A stretch of 64,000 bases of DNA from Cylicocyclus nassatus (Eukaryota > Nematoda > Chromadorea > Rhabditida > Strongylidae). The position numbers were made by a program, and so were the translations under genes. Below are positions 9,201-23,400 of this stretch, one piece after another; the stretch's first letter is position 1; each line of letters starts with the position of its first letter. The DNA lies in contig CATQJL010000079.1 in assembly GCA_958299035.1 (NCBI GenBank), positions 372,001 to 436,000 of the forward strand. Direction: 5' to 3'. A model generated the notes under the pieces. That model ran no database searches and had not been told where the DNA came from. It saw nothing but the letters and a program-made list of their open reading frames with translations.

Positions 9201-12200
9201 TCGTGTGTTGCTATGCGAATTCGCTGGCAAACGATGGCACACGATGCCTTTGATGCTACAGCTCGTGTGTTGTTATGCAAATTCGCTGGCAAACAATTGC
9301 CACTGATGCAACAGCTCGTGTGTGGCTGTCCGAATTCGCTGGCAAACGATGGCAAACGATGCCGTTGTTGCTACAGTTCGTGTGTTGCTTTCCGAATTCG
9401 CTGGCAAACGATGGTAAACGATGCCTTTGATGCTACAGCTCGTGTGTTGTTATGCAAATTCGCTGGCAAACAATTGCCACTGATGCAACAGCTCGTGTGT
9501 GGCTGTCCGAATTCGCTGGCAAACGATGGTAAACGATGCCTTTGATGCCACAGCTCATGTGTAGCGGTGCGAGTACGCTGGCAAACGATGGCAAACGATG
9601 CCGTTGATGCGACAGTTCGTGTGTGGCTGTCCGAATTCGCTGGCAAACAATTGCCACTGATGCAACAGCTCGTGTGTGGCTGTCCGAATTCGCTGGCAAA
9701 CGATGGCAAACGATGCCGTTGATGCTTGATGCAACAGCTTGTGTGGCTGTCCGAATTCGCTGGCAAACGATGGCAAACGATGCCGTTGATGCGACAGTTC
9801 GTGTGTTGCTATGCGAATTCGCTGGCAAACGATGGCAAACGATGCCTTTGATGCTACAGTTCGTGTGTTGCTTTAAGAATCCGCTGGCAAACGATGGTAA
9901 ACAATGCCTTTGATGCAACAGCTCGTGTGTGGCTGTCCGAATTCGCTGGCAAACGATGGCAAACGATGCCGTTGATGCTACAGTTCGTGTGTTGCTATGC
10001 GAATTCGCTGGCAAACAATTGCCACTGATGCAGCAGCTCGTGTGTGGCTGTCCGAATTTGCTGGCAAACGATGGCAAACGATGCCGTTGATGCTACAGCT
10101 CGCGTGTAGGGGTGCGACTACGCTGGCAAACGATGGCAAACGATGCCGTTGATGCTACAGTTCGTGTGTGGCTGTCCGAATTCGCTGGCAAACAATTGCC
10201 ACTGATGCAACAGCTTGTGTGGCTGTCCGAATTCGCTGGCAAACAATGGCAAACGATGCCGTTGATGCTACAGTTCGTGTGTTGCTATGCGAATTCGCTG
10301 GCAAACGATGGCAAACGATGCCTTTGATGCTACTGTTCGTGTGTTGCTATGCGAATTCGCTGGCAAGCGATGGCAAACGATGCCTTTGATGCTAAAGTTC
10401 GTGTGTTGCTATGCGAATTCGCTGGCAAACGATGGTAAACGATGCCTTTGATGCTAAAGTTCGTGTGTTGCTATGCGAATTCGCTGGCAAACAATGGCAA
10501 ACGATGCCGTTGATGCTACAGTTCGTGTGTTGCTATGCGAATTCGCTGGCAAACGATGGCAAACGATGCCTTTGATGCTACTGTTCGTGTGTTGCTATGC
10601 GAATTCGCTGGCAAACGATGGCAAACGATGCCTTTGATGCTACTGTTCGTGTGTTGCTATGCGAATTCGCTGGCAAACGATGGTAAACGATGCCTTTGAT
10701 GCAACAGCTCGTTGTGGCTGTCCGAATTCGCTGGCAAACGATGGCAAACGATGCCGTTGATGCTACAGTTCGTGTGTTGCTATGCGAATTCGCTGGCAAA
10801 CAATTGCCACTGATGCAGCAGCTCGTGTGTGGCTGTCCGAATTTGCTGGCAAACGATGGCAAACGATGCCGTTGATGCTAAAGCTCGCGTGTAGGGGTGC
10901 TACGCTGGCAAACGATGGCAAACGATGCCGTTGATGCTACAGTTCGTGTGTTGCTATGCGAATTCGCTGGCAAACGATGGCACACGATGCCTTTGATGCT
11001 ACAGCTCGTGTGTTGTTATGCAAATTCGCTGGCAAACAATTGCCACTGATGCAACAGCTCGTGTGTGGCTGTCCGAATTCGCTGGCAAACGATGGCAAAC
11101 GATGCCGTTGATGCTACAGTTCGTGTGTTGCTTTCCGAATTCGCTGGCAAACGATGGTAAACGATGCCTTTGATGCTACAGCTCGTGTGTTGTTATGCAA
11201 ATTCGCTGGCAAACAATTGCCACTGATGCAACAGCTCGTGTGTGGCTGTCCGAATTCGCTGGCAAACGATGGTAAACGATGCCTTTGATGCCACAGCTCG
11301 TGTGTAGCGGTGCGAGTACGCTGGCAAACGATGGCAAACGATGCCGTTGATGCGACAGTTCGTGTGTGGCTGTCCGAATTCGCTGGCAAACAATTGCCAC
11401 TGATGCAACAGCTCGTGTGTGGCTGTCCGAATTCGCTGGCAAACGATGGCAAACGATGCCGTTGATGCTTGATGCAACAGCTTGTGTGGCTGTCCGAATT
11501 CGCTGGCAAACGATGGCAAACGATGCCGTTGATGCGACAGTTCGTGTGTTGCTATGCGAATTCGCTGGCAAACGATGGCAAACGATGCCTTTGATGCTAC
11601 AGTTCGTGTGTTGCTTTAAGAATCCGCTGGCAAACGATGGTAAACAATGCCTTTGATGCAACAGCTCGTGTGTGGCTGTCCGAATTCGCTGGCAAACGAT
11701 GGCAAACGATGCCGTTGATGCTACAGTTCGTGCGTTGTTGTGCAAATTCGCTGGCAAACAATTGCCACTGATGCAACAGCTCGTGTGTGGCTGTCCGAAT
11801 TCGCTGGCAAACGATGGCAAACGATGCCGTTGATGCTACAGCTCGCGTGTAGGGGTCCGAATTCGCTGGCAAACGATGGTAAACGATGCCTTTGATGCCA
11901 CAGCTCGTGTGTGGCTGTCCGAATTCGCTGGCAAACAATTGCCACTGATGCAACAGCTTGTGTGGCTGTCCGAATTCGCTGGCAAACAATGGCAAACGAT
12001 GCCGTTGATGCTACAGTTCGTGTGTTGCTATGCGAATTCGCTGGCAAACGATGGCAAACGATGCCTTTGATGCTACTGTTCGTGTGTTGCTATGCGAATT
12101 CGCTGGCAAGCGATGGCAAACGATGCCTTTGATGCTAAAGTTCGTGTGTTGCTATAAGAATCCGCTGGCAAACGATGGTAAACGATGCCTTTGATGCAAC

Positions 12201-15200
12201 AGCTCGTTGTGGCTGTCCGAATTCGCTGGCAAACGATGGCAAACGATGCCGTTGATGCTACAGTTCGTGTGTTGCTATGCGAATTCGCTGGCAAACAATT
12301 GCCACTGATGCAGCAGCTCGTGTGTGGCTGTCCGAATTTGCTGGCAAACGATGGCAAACGATGCCGTTGATGCTAAAGCTCGCGTGTAGGGGTGCTACGC
12401 TGGCAAACGATGGCAAACGATGCCGTTGATGCTACAGTTCGTGTGTTGCTATGCGAATTCGCTGGCAAACGATGGCACACGATGCCTTTGATGCTACAGC
12501 TCGTGTGTTGTTATGCAAATTCGCTGGCAAACAATTGCCACTGATGCAACAGCTCGTGTGTGGCTGTCCGAATTCGCTGGCAAACGATGGCAAACGATGC
12601 CGTTGATGCTACAGTTCGTGTGTTGCTTTCCGAATTCGCTGGCAAACGATGGTAAACGATGCCTTTGATGCTACAGCTCGTGTGTTGTTATGCAAATTCG
12701 CTGGCAAACAATTGCCACTGATGCAACAGCTCGTGTGTGGCTGTCCGAATTCGCTGGCAAACGATGGTAAACGATGCCTTTGATGCCACAGCTCGTGTGT
12801 AGCGGTGCGAGTACGCTGGCAAACGATGGCAAACGATGCCGTTGATGCGACAGTTCGTGTGTGGCTGTCCGAATTCGCTGGCAAACAATTGCCACTGATG
12901 CAACAGCTCGTGTGTGGCTGTCCGAATTCGCTGGCAAACGATGGCAAACGATGCCGTTGATGCTTGATGCAACAGCTTGTGTGGCTGTCCGAATTCGCTG
13001 GCAAACGATGGCAAACGATGCCGTTGATGCGACAGTTCGTGTGTTGCTATGCGAATTCGCTGGCAAACGATGGCAAACGATGCCTTTGATGCTACAGTTC
13101 GTGTGTTGCTTTAAGAATCCGCTGGCAAACGATGGTAAACAATGCCTTTGATGCAACAGCTCGTGTGTGGCTGTCCGAATTCGCTGGCAAACGATGGCAA
13201 ACGATGCCGTTGATGCTACAGTTCGTGCGTTGTTGTGCAAATTCGCTGGCAAACAATTGCCACTGATGCAACAGCTCGTGTGTGGCTGTCCGAATTCGCT
13301 GGCAAACGATGGCAAACGATACCGTTGATGCTACAGCTCGCGTGTAGGGGTCCGAATTCGCTGGCAAACGATGGTAAACGATGCCTTTGATGCCACAGCT
13401 CGTGTGTGGCTGTCCGAATTCGCTGGCAAACAATTGCCACTGATGCAACAGCTTGTGTGGCTGTCCGAATTCGCTGGCAAACAATGGCAAACGATGCCGT
13501 TGATGCTACAGTTCGTGTGTTGCTATGCGAATTCGCTGGCAAACGATGGCAAACGATGCCTTTGATGCTACTGTTCGTGTGTTGCTATGCGAATTCGCTG
13601 GCAAGCGATGGCAAACGATGCCTTTGATGCTAAAGTTCGTGTGTTGCTATAAGAATCCGCTGGCAAACGATGGTAAACGATGCCTTTGATGCAACAGCTC
13701 GTTGTGGCTGTCCGAATTCGCTGGCAAACAATTGCCACTGATGCAGCAGCTCGTGTGTGGCTGTCCGAATTTGCTGGCAAACGATGGCAAACGATGCCGT
13801 TGATGCTACAGCTCGCGTGTAGGGGTGCGACTACGCTGGCAAACGATGGCAAACGATGCCGTTGATGCTACAGTTCGTGTGTGGCTGTCCGAATTCGCTG
13901 GCAAACAATTGCCACTGATGCAACAGCTTGTGTGGCTGTCCGAATTCGCTGGCAAACAATGGCAAACGATGCCGTTGATGCTACAGTTCGTGTGTTGCTA
14001 TGCGAATTCGCTGGCAAACGATGGCAAACGATGCCTTTGATGCTACTGTTCGTGTGTTGCTATGCGAATTCGCTGGCAAGCGATGGCAAACGATGCCTTT
14101 GATGCTAAAGTTCGTGTGTTGCTTTAAGAATCCGCTGGCAAACGATGGTAAACGATGCCTTTGATGCAACAGCTCGTTGTGGCTGTCCGAATTCGCTGGC
14201 AAACGATGGCAAACGATGCCGTTGATGCTACAGTTCGTGTGTTGCTATGCGAATTCGCTGGCAAACAATTGCCACTGATGCAGCAGCTCGTGTGTGGCTG
14301 TCCGAATTTGCTGGCAAACGATGGCAAACGATGCCGTTGATGCTACAGCTCGCGTGTAGGGGTGCGACTACGCTGGCAAACGATGGCAAACGATGCCGTT
14401 GATGCTACAGTTCGTGTGTTGCTATGCGAATTCGCTGGCAAACGATGGCACACGATGCCTTTGATGCTAAAGTTCGTGTGTTGCTTTAAGAATCCGCTGG
14501 CAAACGATGGTAAACGATGCCTTTGATGCAACAGCTCGTGTGTGGCTGTCCGAATTCGCTGGCAAACGATGGCAAACGATGCCGTTGATGCTACAGTTCG
14601 TGTGTTGCTATGCGAATTCGCTGGCAAACAATTGCCACTGATGCAGCAGCTCGTGTGTGGCTGTCCGAATTTGCTGGCAAACGATGGCAAACGATGCCGT
14701 TGATGCTACAGCTCGCGTGTAGGGGTGCTACGCTGGCAAACGATGGCAAACGATGCCGTTGATGCTACAGTTCGTGTGTTGCTATGCGAATTCGCTGGCA
14801 AACGATGGCACACGATGCCTTTGATGCTACAGCTCGTGTGTTGTTATGCAAATTCGCTGGCAAACAATTGCCACTGATGCAACAGCTTGTGTGGCTGTCC
14901 GAATTCGCTGGCAAACAATGGCAAACGATGCCGTTGATGCTACAGTTCGTGTGTTGCTATGCGAATTCGCTGGCAAACGATGGCAAACGATGCCTTTGAT
15001 GCTACAGTTCGTGTGCTGCTATGCGAATTCGCTGGCAAGCGATGGCAAACGATGCCTTTGATGCTAAAGTTCGTGTGTTGCTTTAAGAATCCGCTGGCAA
15101 ACGATGGTAAACGATGCCTTTGATGCAACAGCTCGTTGTGGCTGTCCGAATTCGCTGGCAAACGATGGCAAACGATGCCGTTGATGCTACAGTTGGTGTG

Positions 15201-18200
15201 TTGCTATGCGAATTCGCTGGCAAACAATTGCCACTGATGCAGCAGCTCGTGTGTGGCTGTCCGAATTTGCTGGCAAACGATGGCAAACGATGCCGTTGAT
15301 GCTACAGCTCGCGTGTAGGGGTGCGACTACGCTGGCAAACGATGGCAAACGATGCCGTTGATGCTACAGTTCGTGTGTTGCTATGCGAATTCGCTGGCAA
15401 ACGATGGCACACGATGCCTTTGATGCTAAAGTTCGTGTGTTGCTTTAAGAATCCGCTGGCAAACGATGGTAAACGATGCCTTTGATGCAACAGCTCGTGT
15501 GTGGCTGTCCAAATTCGCTGGCAAACGATGGCAAACGATGCCGTTGATGCTACAGTTCGTGTGTTGCTATGCGAATTCGCTGGCAAACAATTGCCACTGA
15601 TGCAGCAGCTCGTGTGTGGCTGTCCGAATTTGCTGGCAAACGATGGCAAACGATGCCGTTGATGCTACAGCTCGCGTGTAGGGGTGCTACGCTGGCAAAC
15701 GATGGCAAACGATGCCGTTGATGCTACAGTTCGTGTGTTGCTATGCGAATTCGCTGGCAAACGATGGCACACCATGCCTTTGATGCTACAGCTCGTGTGT
15801 TGTTATGCAAATTCGCTGGCAAACAATTGCCACTGATGCAACAGCTCGTGTGTGGCTGTCCGAATTCGCTGGCAAACGATGGCAAACGATGCCGTTGATG
15901 CTACAGCTCGCGTGTAGGGATCCGAATTCGCTGGCAAACGATGGTAAACGATGCCTTTGATGCCACAGCTCGTGTGTGGCTGTCCGAATTCGCTGGCAAA
16001 CAATTGCCACTGATGCAACAGCTTGTGTGGCTGTCCGAATTCGCTGGCAAACAATTGCCACTGATGCAACAGCTCGTGTGTGGCTGTCCGAATTCGCTGG
16101 CAAACGATGGCAAACGATGCCGTTGATGCTTGATGCAACAGCTTGTGTGGCTGTCCGAATTCGCTGGCAAACGATGGCAAACGATGCCGTTGATGCGACA
16201 GTTCGTGTGTTGCTATGCGAATTCGCTGGCAAACGATGGCAAACGATGCCTTTGATGCTACAGTTCGTGTGTTGCTTTAAGAATCCGCTGGCAAACGATG
16301 GTAAACAATGCCTTTGATGCAACAGCTCGTGTGTGGCTGTCCGAATTCGCTGGCAAACGATGGCAAACGATGCCGTTGATGCTACAGTTCGTGCGTTGTT
16401 ATGCAAATTCGCTGGCAAACAATTGCCACTGATGCAACAGCTCGTGTGTGGCTGTCCGAATTCGCTGGCAAACGATGGCAAACGATGCCGTTGATGCTAC
16501 AGCTCGCGTGTAGGTGTCCGAATTCGCTGGCAAACGATGGTAAACGATGCCTTTGATGCCACAGCTCGTGTGTGGCTGTCCGAATTCGCTGGCAAACAAT
16601 TGCCACTGATGCAACAGCTTGTGTGGCTGTCCGAATTCGCTGGCAAACAATGGCAAACGATGCCGTTGATGCTACAGTTCGTGTGTTGCTATGCGAATTC
16701 GCTGGCAAACGATGGCAAACGATGCCTTTGATGCTACTGTTCGTGTGTTGCTATGCGAATTCGCTGGCAAGCGATGGCAAACGATGCCTTTGATGCTAAA
16801 GTTCGTGTGTTGCTTTAAGAATCCGCTGGCAAACGATGGTAAACGATGCCTTTGATGCAACAGCTCGTTGTGGCTGTCCGAATTCGCTGGCAAACGATGG
16901 CAAACGATGCCGTTGATGCTACAGTTCGTGTGTTGCTATGCGAATTCGCTGGCAAACAATTGCCACTGATGCAGCAGCTCGTGTGTGGCTGTCCGAATTT
17001 GCTGGCAAACGATGGCAAACGATGCCGTTGATGCTACAGCTCGCGTGTAGGGGTGCGACTACGCTGGCAAACGATGGCAAACGATGCCGTTGATGCTACA
17101 GTTCGTGTGTGGCTGTCCGAATTCGCTGGCAAACGATGGCAAACGATGCCGTTGATGCTACAGTTCGTGTGTGGCTGTCCGAATTCGCTGGCAAACAATT
17201 GCCACTGATGCAACAGCTTGTGTGGCTGTCCGAATTCGCTGGCAAACAATGGCAAACGATGCCGTTGATGCTACAGCTCGCGTGTAGGGGTGCTACGCTG
17301 GCAAACGATGGCAAACGATGCCGTTGATGCTACAGTTCGTGTGTTGCTATGCGAATTCGCTGGCAAACGATGGCACACGATGCCTTTGATGCTACAGCTC
17401 GTGTGTTGTTATGCAAATTCGCTGGTAAACAATTGCCACTGATGCAACAGCTTGTGTGGCTGTCCGAATTCGCTGGCAAACAATGGCAAACGATGCCGTT
17501 GATGCTACAGTTCGTGTGTTGCTATGCGAATTCGCTGGCAAACGATGGCAAACGATGCCTTTGATGCTACAGTTCGTGTGCTGCTATGCGAATTCGCTGG
17601 CAAGCGATGGCAAACGATGCCTTTGATGCTAAAGTTCGTGTGTTGCTTTAAGAATCCGCTGGCAAACGATGGTAAACGATGCCTTTGATGCAACAGCTCG
17701 TTGTGGCTGTCCGAATTCGCTGGCAAACGATGGCAAACGATGCCGTTGATGCTACAGTTCGTGTGTTGCTATGCGAATTCGCTGGCAAACAATTGCCACT
17801 GATGCAGCAGCTCGTGTGTGGCTGTCCGAATTTGCTGGCAAACGATGGCAAACGATGCCGTTGATGCTACAGCTCGCGTGTAGGGGTGCGACTACGCTGG
17901 CAAACGATGGCAAACGATGCCGTTGATGCTACAGTTCGTGTGTTGCTATGCGAATTCGCTGGCAAACGATGGCACACGATGCCTTTGATGCTAAAGTTCG
18001 TGTGTTGCTTTAAGAATCCGCTGGCAAACGATGGTAAACGATGCCTTTGATGCAACAGCTCGTGTGTGGCTGTCCGAATTCGCTGGCAAACGATGGCAAA
18101 CGATGCCGTTGATGCTACAGTTCGTGTGTTGCTATGCGAATTCGCTGGCAAACAATTGCCACTGATGCAGCAGCTCGTGTGTGGCTGTCCGAATTTGCTG

Positions 18201-19000
18201 GCAAACGATGGCAAACGATGCCGTTGATGCTACAGCTCGCGTGTAGGGGTGCTACGCTGGCAAACGATGGCAAACGATGCCGTTGATGCTACAGTTCGTG
18301 TGTTGCTATGCGAATTCGCTGGCAAACGATGGCACACCATGCCTTTGATGCTACAGCTCGTGTGTTGTTATGCAAATTCGCTGGCAAACAATTGCCACTG
18401 ATGCAACAGCTCGTGTGTGGCTGTCCGAATTCGCTGGCAAACGATGGCAAACGATGCCGTTGATGCTACAGTTCGTGTGTTGCTATGCGAATCCGCTGGC
18501 AAACGATGGCAAACGATGCCGTTGATGCTACAGTTCGTGTGTTGCTTTACGAATTCGCTGGCAAACGATGGTAAACGATGCCTTTGATGCTACAGCTCGT
18601 GTGTTGTTATGCAAATTCGCTGGCAAACAATTGCCACTGATGCAACAGCTCGTGTGTGGCTGTCCGAATTCGCTGGCAAACGATGGCAAACGATGCCGTT
18701 GATGCTACAGCTCGCGTGTAGGGATCCGAATTCGCTGGCAAACGATGGTAAACGATGCCTTTGATGCCACAGCTCGTGTGTGGCTGTCCGAATTCGCTGG
18801 CAAACAATTGCCACTGATGCAACAGCTTGTGTGGCTGTCCGAATTCGCTGGCAAACAGTGGCAAACGATGCCGTTGATGCTACAGATCGTGTGTTGCTAT
18901 GCGAATTCGCTGGCAAACAATTGCCACTGATGCAGCAGCTCGTGTGTGGCTGTCCGAATTTGCTGGCAAACGATGGCAAACGATGCCGTTGATGCTACAG
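9200..19000 (+). repeat. Array domain D: 1,743- and 1,495-bp higher-order repeats and derivatives
   Basis: A block near 9,371-9,766 recurs at 11,114-11,509 (offset 1,743) and again at 12,609-13,004 (offset 1,495). The difference, 248 bp, is exactly four 62-bp units. The private variant GCTATAAGAATCC occurs at 12,151 and 13,646, again 1,495 apart. One visible difference between the last two copies is CGATGCC near 11,824 against CGATACC near 13,319. Further blocks near 14,124, 15,083, 16,815 and 17,648 repeat at 959 and 833 bp (the last pair). Confidence 0.85.
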
Positions 19001-22000
19001 CTCGCGTGTAGCGGTGCGAGTACGCTGGCAAACGATGGCAAACGATGCCGTTGATGCGACAGTTCGTGTGTGGCTGTCCGAATTCGCTGGCAAACAATTG
19101 CCACTGATGCAACAGCTCGTGTGTTGCTTTAAGAATCCGCTGCCAAACGATGGCAAACGATGCCGTTGATGCTACAGTTCGTGTGTTGCTATGCGAATTC
19201 GCTGGCAAACGATGGCACACGATGCCTTTGATGCTACAGCTCGTGTGTTGTTATGCAAATTCGCTGGCAAACAATTGCCACTGATGCAACAGCTCGTGTG
19301 TGGCTGTCCGAATTCGCTGGCAAACGATGGCAAACGATGCCGTTGATGCTACAGTTCGTGTGTTGCTATGCGAATCCGCTGGCAAACGATGGCAAACGAT
19401 GCCGTTGATGCTACAGTTCGTGTGCTGCTTTACGAATTCGCTGGCAAACGATGGCAAACGATGCCGTTGATGCTACAGTTCGTGTGCTGCTTTACGAATT
19501 CGCTGGCAAACGATGGCAAACGATGCCGTTGATGCTACAGTTCGTGTGTTGCTTTACGAATTCGCTGGCAAACGATGGTAAACGATGCCTTTGATGCCAC
19601 AGCTCGTGTGTGGCTGTCCGAATTCGCTGGCAAACAATTGCCACTGATGCAACAGCTTGTGTGGCTGTCCGAATTCGCTGGCAAACAATGGCAAACGATG
19701 CCGTTGATGCTACAGTTCGTGTGTTGCTATGCGAATTCGCTGGCAAGCGATGGCAAACGATGCCTTTGATGCTAAAGTTCGTGTGTTGCTTTAAGAATCC
19801 GCTGGCAAACGATGGTAAACGATGCCTTTGATGCAACAGCTCGTTGTGGCTGTCCGAATTCGCTGGCAAACGATGGCAAACGATGCCGTTGATGCTACAG
19901 TTCGTGTGTTGCTTTACGAATTCGCTGGCAAACGATGGTAAACGATGCCTTTGATGCCACAGCTCGTGTGTAGCGGTGCGAGTACGCTGGCAAACGATGG
20001 CAAACGATGCCGTTGATGCGACAGTTCGTGTGTGGCTGTCCGAATTCGCTGGCAAACAATTGCCACTGATGCAACAGCTCGTGTGTGGCTGTCCGAATTC
20101 GCTGGCAAACAATGGCAAACGATGCCTTTGATGCTACAGATCGTGTGTTGCTATGCGAATTCGCTGGCAAGCGATGGCAAACGATGCCTTTGATGCTAAA
20201 GTTCGTGTGTTGCTTTAAGAATCCGCTGGCAAACGATGGTAAACGATGCCTTTGATGCCACAGCTCGTGTGTAGCGGTGCGAGTACGCTGGCAAACGATG
20301 GCAAACGATGCCGTTGATGCGACAGTTCGTGTGTGGCTGTCCGAATTCGCTGGCAAACAATTGCCACTGATGCAACAGCTCGTGTGTGGCTGTCCGAATT
20401 CGCTGGCAAACAATGGCAAACGATGCCTTTGATGCTACAGATCGTGTGTTGCTATGCGAATTCGCTGGCAAACAATTGCCACTGATGCAGCAGCTCGTGT
20501 GTGGCTGTCCGAATTTGCTGGCAAACGATGGCAAACGATGCCGTTGATGCTACAGCTCGCGTGTAGCGGTGCGAGTACGCTGGCAAACGATGGCAAACGA
20601 TGCCGTTGATGCGACAGTTCGTGTGTGGCTGTCCGAATTCGCTGGCAAACAATTGCCACTGATGCAACAGCTCGTGTGTGGCTGTCCGAATTCGCTGGCA
20701 AACAATGGCAAACGATGCCTTTGATGCTAAAGTTCGTGTGTTGCTTTAAGAATCCGCTGGCAAACGATGGTAAACGATGCCTTTGATGCAACAGCTCGTT
20801 GTGGCTGTCCGAATTCGCTGGCAAACGATGGCAAACGATGCCGTTGATGCTACAGTTCGTGTGTTGCTATGCGAATTCGCTGGCAAACAATTGCCACTGA
20901 TGCAGCAGCTCGTGTGTGGCTGTCCGAATTTGCTGGCAAACGATGGCAAACGATGCCGTTGATGCTACAGCTCGCGTGTAGCGGTGCGAGTACGCTGGCA
21001 AACGATGGCAAACGATGCCGTTGATGCGACAGTTCGTGTGTGGCTGTCCGAATTCGCTGGCAAACAATTGCCACTGATGCAACAGCTCGTGTGTGGCTGT
21101 CCGAATTCGCTGGCAAACAATGGCAAACGATGCCTTTGATGCTACAGTTCGTGTGTTGCTATGCGAATTCGCTGGCAAACAATTGCCACTGATGCAGCAG
21201 CTCGTGTGTGGCTGTCCGAATTTGCTGGCAAACGATGGCAAACGATGCCGTTGATGCTACAGCTCGCGTGTAGGGGTGCTACGCTGCCAAACGATGGCAA
21301 ACGATGCCGTTGATGCTACAGTTCGTGTGTTGCTATGCGAATTCGCTGGCAAACGATGGCACACGATGCCTTTGATGCTACAGCTCGTGTGTTGTTATGC
21401 AAATTCGCTGGCAAACAATTGCCACTGATGCAACAGCTCGTGTGTGGCTGTCCGAATTCGCTGGCAAACGATGGCAAACGATGCCGTTGATGCTACAGTT
21501 CGTGTGTTGCTATGCGAATCCGCTGGCAAACGATGGCAAACGATGCCGTTGATGCTACAGTTCGTGTGCTGCTTTACGAATTCGCTGGCAAACGATGGCA
21601 AACGATGCCGTTGATGCTACAGTTCGTGTGCTGCTTTACGAATTCGCTGGCAAACGATGGCAAACGATGCCGTTGATGCTACAGTTCGTGTGTTGCTTTA
21701 CGAATTCGCTGGCAAACGATGGTAAACGATGCCTTTGATGCCACAGCTCGTGTGTGGCTGTCCGAATTCGCTGGCAAACAATTGCCACTGATGCAACAGC
21801 TTGTGTGGCTGTCCGAATTCGCTGGCAAACAATGGCAAACGATGCCGTTGATGCTACAGTTCGTGTGTTGCTATGCGAATTCGCTGGCAAGCGATGGCAA
21901 ACGATGCCTTTGATGCTAAAGTTCGTGTGTTGCTTTAAGAATCCGCTGGCAAACGATGGTAAACGATGCCTTTGATGCAACAGCTCGTTGTGGCTGTCCG

Positions 22001-23400
22001 AATTCGCTGGCAAACGATGGCAAACGATGCCGTTGATGCTACAGTTCGTGTGTTGCTTTACGAATTCGCTGGCAAACGATGGTAAACGATGCCTTTGATG
22101 CCACAGCTCGTGTGTAGCGGTGCGAGTACGCTGGCAAACGATGGCAAACGATGCCGTTGATGCGACAGTTCGTGTGTGGCTGTCCGAATTCGCTGGCAAA
22201 CAATTGCCACTGATGCAACAGCTCGTGTGTGGCTGTCCGAATTCGCTGGCAAACAATGGCAAACGATGCCTTTGATGCTACAGATCGTGTGTTGCTATGC
22301 GAATTCGCTGGCAAGCGATGGCAAACGATGCCTTTGATGCTAAAGTTCGTGTGTTGCTTTAAGAGTCCGCTGGCAAACGATGGTAAACGATGCCTTTGAT
22401 GCAACAGCTCGTTGTGGCTGTCCGAATTCGCTGGCAAACGATGGCAAACGATGCCGTTGATGCTACAGTTCGTGTGTTGCTATGCGAATTCGCTGGCAAA
22501 CAATTGCCACTGATGCAGCAGCTCGTGTGTGGCTGTCCGAATTTGCTGGCAAACGATGGCAAACGATGCCGTTGATGCTACAGCTCGCGTGTAGCGGTGC
22601 GAGTACGCTGGCAAACGATGGCAAACGATGCCGTTGATGCGACAGTTCGTGTGTGGCTGTCCGAATTCGCTGGCAAACAATTGCCACTGATGCAACAGCT
22701 CGTGTGTGGCTGTCCGAATTCGCTGGCAAACAATGGCAAACGATGCCTTTGATGCTACAGTTCGTGTGTTGCTATGCGAATTCGCTGGCAAACAATTGCC
22801 ACTGATGCAGCAGCTCGTGTGTGGCTGTCCGAATTTGCTGGCAAACGATGGCAAACGATGCCGTTGATGCTACAGTTCGTGTGTTGCTATGCGAATTCGC
22901 TGGCAAACGATGGCACACGATGCCTTTGATGCTAAAGTTCGTGTTTTGCTTTAAGAATCCGCTGGCAAACGATGGTAAACGATGCCTTTGATGCAACAGC
23001 TCGTGTGTGGCTGTCCGAATTCGCTGGCAAACGATGGCAAACGATGCCGTTGATGCTACAGTTCGTGTGTTGCTATGCGAATTCGCTGGCAAACAATTGC
23101 CCCTGATGCAGCAGCTCGTGTGTGGCTGTCCGAATTTGCTGGCAAACGATGGCAAACGATGCCGTTGATGCTACAGCTCGCGTGTAGGGGTGCTACGCTG
23201 GCAAACGATGGCAAACGATGCCGTTGATGCTACAGTTCGTGTGTTGCTATGCGAATTCGCTGGCAAACGATGGCACACGATGCCTTTGATGCTACAGCTC
23301 GTGTGTTGTTATGCAAATTCGCTGGCAAACAATTGCCACTGATGCAACAGCTCGTGTGTGGCTGTCCGAATTCGCTGGCAAACGATGGCAAACGATGCCG
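19000..23400 (+). repeat. Array domain E: 2,144-bp repeat with 531-bp length difference inside
   Basis: The rare CTGCCAAAC sequence at 19,140 and 21,284 marks two copies 2,144 bp apart, matching until about 20,256 and 22,400. Further on, 20,746-21,241 matches 22,359-22,854 at an offset of 1,613. The two copies therefore differ by 531 bp, equal to six 62-bp plus three 53-bp units. Typical cassettes are GCTTTACGAATTC and the CAGATCGTG variant. A 301-bp local repeat links 19,914 and 20,215. Confidence 0.8.
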
